Positions 62,064-64,000 of a DNA stretch of 64,000 nucleotides are shown here, piece after piece. Both the position numbers and the translations under genes were made by a program. This DNA comes from Natronosporangium sp035305625 (GTDB lineage: Bacteria > Actinomycetota > Actinomycetes > Mycobacteriales > Micromonosporaceae), in contig CAWEKD010000005.1 in assembly GCA_963809545.1 (NCBI GenBank), positions 1,178,001 to 1,242,000 on the forward strand, read 5' to 3'. The notes beneath the pieces are model-generated. The model did no database searches. It was not told the DNA's origin and saw only the letters and a list, made by a program, of their open reading frames with translations. Position 1 is the stretch's first letter. The number at the start of each line of letters is the position of its first letter.

Positions 62064-64000
62064 TGGGGCAGGTGACGCTCGGCCTGCCGAAACGGGCGTC
62101 CGCCACGGTGGACGCCGACGCACTGGCCCGTGACCTCGCCTCAGTAGTCCGGGGCGAGGTGCGCTTCGACGCCGGCAGTAAGGCGATGTACGCGATGGAC
62201 GCGTCAGCCTACCGCCAGGTGCCGATCGGGGTGGTGATGCCCGCTGACCCGGAGGATGCTGCCACGGCAATCGCGGTGTGCCGAGCCCACGACGCCCCGG
62301 TGCTCTCCCGCGGAGGCGGCACCAGCTTGGCCGGCCAGTGCTGCAACGTCGCGGTGGTGCTGGACTGGTCCAAGTACGCCAACCGGATCGAGTCCATCGA
62401 CCCCGACCGGCGACGGGCGATCGTACAGCCGGGGATCGTCCTGGACACCCTTAACGCGCGCACCCGCCAGCATGGGCTGGTCTTCGGGCCGCGGCCGGCC
62501 ACCCACAACCGCTGCACCCTCGGCGGCATGATCGGCAACAACTCCTGTGGCAGCACCGCCCAATGGTCCGGCACCACCGCCGCCAACGTGTCGCGACTGG
62601 AGATCCTGACCTACGACGGCACCCGGATGTGGGTCGGTGCCACCCCGGATACGGAGTACGAGCGGATCATCGCCGCTGATGATGCCCGGGCGCGGATATA
62701 TGCGTCGCTGCGGGAGTTGCGGGACCAGTACGGCGAGAGTGTGCGCCGTCGGTTCCCGCAGATTCCGCGTCGGATCTCCGGCTACAACCTCGACTCCCTG
62801 CTGCCCGAGCATGATTTCCACCTGGCACGGGCGCTGGTCGGCACCGAGGGCACCTGCGTCACGATCCTGCGGGCCGAGCTGGAACTGTTGCCGGAGCCGG
62901 CCGCGCAGGTGATGGTGCTGCTCACCTACCCGGACATTATCGCCGCAGCGGCAGCCGTACCCGCGGTCAACCGGCATCAGCCCTATGTGCTGGAGGGTAT
63001 TGACCATCGCCTCATCGACTTTGAGCGGCGCAAGCATCTGCATCCGGAGGTGGTGCGGCACCTGCCGGAGCAGGCGGCTCTGCTGGTGGTGGAGCTGCCC
63101 GGTGACACCGAGGCGGAGGCCCGCCAACGGGCCCAGGCGTTGATCGATGACGTCGGTAGGGAGGCCACCAGTGCGCGGCTGGTAGACAACGACCGGCACC
63201 GGGCCGAGATCTGGCAGGTGCGGGAGGCGGGGTTGGGCGCCACCGCTCGGGTGCCCGGGCTGCGGGAGACCCAACCGGGTTGGGAGGATTCCGCGGTCGC
63301 GCCGGAGGTGTTGGCCGACTATCTGCGCGACCTCCGGCAGTTGCAGCGGCGCTACGACCTGGAGCACGCTTCCGTGTACGGCCACTTCGGACACGGCTGT
63401 GTGCATAGCCGGATGGAGTTCGATCTTCGCACTCACCGGGGTATCCAGCGGTATCGCGAGTTTCTCACCGCTGCCGCGGATCTGGTGGTGTCGCACGGGG
63501 GTTCTCTTTCCGGAGAGCACGGCGATGGCCAGGCCCGAGGTGAGTTGCTGGGGCGGATGTTCGGCGCTGAGCTGCTGGAGGCGTTCAGCCGCTTCAAGGC
63601 GGTCTTCGATCCGGGCAACCGGATGAACCCGGGTAAGGTCGTTCATCCGTACCCGCTGGATACGGACCTGCGGGTGGGGCCCGGATATGCGCCGGCGCAA
63701 CCGGCTACTCACTTCACCTATTCGCACGATTCCGGAAGTTTGGCCACCGCCACCGAACGGTGCGTCGGAGTGGGCGAGTGCCGTCGCGCCGGAGGCGGCG
63801 TCATGTGCCCCAGCTACATGGTCACCCGGGAAGAGCGCCACTCTACCCGCGGCCGGGCGCACCTGCTCAACGAGATGCTCCGGGGTGAGGTCATCACGGG
63901 TGGCTGGAGCAGCCCGGAGGTCGCGGAGGCACTCGACCTCTGCCTGGCCTGTAAGGGCTGCAAGACGGACTGCCCGGTCAACGTGGACATGGCCACCTAC
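62063..64000 (+). CDS. FAD-linked oxidoreductase with 4Fe-4S domain (D-lactate/glycolate dehydrogenase-like), 5' part
   Basis: 646 codons are inside the window; the frame is still open at the right edge. The FAD-binding PP loop is VLSRGGGTSLAGQ with NRCTLGGMIGNNSCG. The FAD-oxidase C-terminal domain has VYGHFGHGCVHSRMEF, GGSLSGEHGDGQARGE and DPGNRMNPGK. After about residue 560 comes a ferredoxin-like part with CVGVGECRR...GVMCPSYM and CLACKGCKTDCPV, eight cysteines for two 4Fe-4S clusters. Family members oxidise 2-hydroxy acids to 2-oxo acids, passing electrons to the respiratory chain. The 2-oxo acid could feed the coupled ThDP enzyme. Confidence 0.92.
   Translation, partial: MGQVTLGLPKRASATVDADALARDLASVVRGEVRFDAGSKAMYAMDASAYRQVPIGVVMPADPEDAATAIAVCRAHDAPVLSRGGGTSLAGQCCNVAVVLDWSKYANRIESIDPDRRRAIVQPGIVLDTLNARTRQHGLVFGPRPATHNRCTLGGMIGNNSCGSTAQWSGTTAANVSRLEILTYDGTRMWVGATPDTEYERIIAADDARARIYASLRELRDQYGESVRRRFPQIPRRISGYNLDSLLPEHDFHLARALVGTEGTCVTILRAELELLPEPAAQVMVLLTYPDIIAAAAAVPAVNRHQPYVLEGIDHRLIDFERRKHLHPEVVRHLPEQAALLVVELPGDTEAEARQRAQALIDDVGREATSARLVDNDRHRAEIWQVREAGLGATARVPGLRETQPGWEDSAVAPEVLADYLRDLRQLQRRYDLEHASVYGHFGHGCVHSRMEFDLRTHRGIQRYREFLTAAADLVVSHGGSLSGEHGDGQARGELLGRMFGAELLEAFSRFKAVFDPGNRMNPGKVVHPYPLDTDLRVGPGYAPAQPATHFTYSHDSGSLATATERCVGVGECRRAGGGVMCPSYMVTREERHSTRGRAHLLNEMLRGEVITGGWSSPEVAEALDLCLACKGCKTDCPVNVDMATY

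Overview
This 64-kb window is a high-GC, gene-dense stretch of chromosome from an actinobacterium, most like a mycelial Micromonosporaceae-type organism. That placement is inferred from synteny and protein style, not from a search. Supporting signs are the GC content near 70%, frequent GTG starts, GTGA/ATGA stop-start overlaps, TANNNT boxes 6-8 nt ahead of apparently leaderless starts, a bldG orthologue, a tRNA-Leu for the rare UUA codon (bldA equivalent) and a type I-E style CRISPR array.

Layout. 1-6.3 kb is the actinobacterial 'helicase/secretion' tad locus: the TadA ATPase end, TadB, TadC, a DUF4244 pilin-like peptide, TadE, a TadE/G-like protein and the DECH-box helicase, with purC inserted between the pilus genes and the helicase. 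6.2-9.9 kb holds regulators: an FHA-like/winged-helix protein, a divergent truncated SARP, bldG (anti-sigma antagonist) and its anti-sigma partner, then a secreted protein with an aerolysin-like beta pattern. 10.2-20.1 kb holds housekeeping genes: H+-pyrophosphatase, topA, a TetR regulator, an MFS-thymidylate kinase fusion and holB. 20.1-24.1 kb carries envelope genes: a small membrane protein, an LPXTG surface protein and a membrane metallophosphoesterase.

24.1-26 kb is the most accessory-looking part. An intact tRNA-Thr gene with a 9-nt anticodon loop is followed by a cas-less array of 15 near-identical 28-nt repeats plus two decayed ones. Its spacers range from 13 to 41 nt. On the far side lies a copy of the tRNA-Thr 3' half with its own terminator. 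A PRMT-like methyltransferase follows.

27-42 kb contains an F420-dependent oxidoreductase, a Nei glycosylase, an M20 amidohydrolase, a coiled-coil protein related to the N-terminal part of Mrr-type nucleases, a DUF457-type membrane protein, a four-gene ABC-2 exporter operon, PEP carboxylase, a second LPXTG protein and a NUDIX-GNAT fusion. 42-55.5 kb follows the usual actinobacterial order mfd - lipoprotein(s) - mazG - eno - ftsB - DUF501 - ppx. Here mfd carries two compensating single-base frameshifts, the lipoprotein is duplicated in tandem, and PadR/HAAS, SRPBCC/TetR and ArgA-like genes are interposed. 55.5-59 kb encodes an LppU-like membrane protein, UdgB, a large polytopic membrane protein and tRNA-Leu(UAA). 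59.1-64 kb is a tight catabolic-looking operon: an enolase-superfamily enzyme, a PoxB-like ThDP enzyme and an FAD/Fe-S oxidoreductase that runs off the end.

Functionally the window mixes core replication and repair (topA, tmk, holB, mfd, nei, udgB), central metabolism (eno, ppc, purC, hppA), envelope functions (Tad pilus, sortase substrates, lipoproteins, ABC export) and development-type regulation (bldG, SARP, UUA tRNA). All functions are read from sequence motifs alone.
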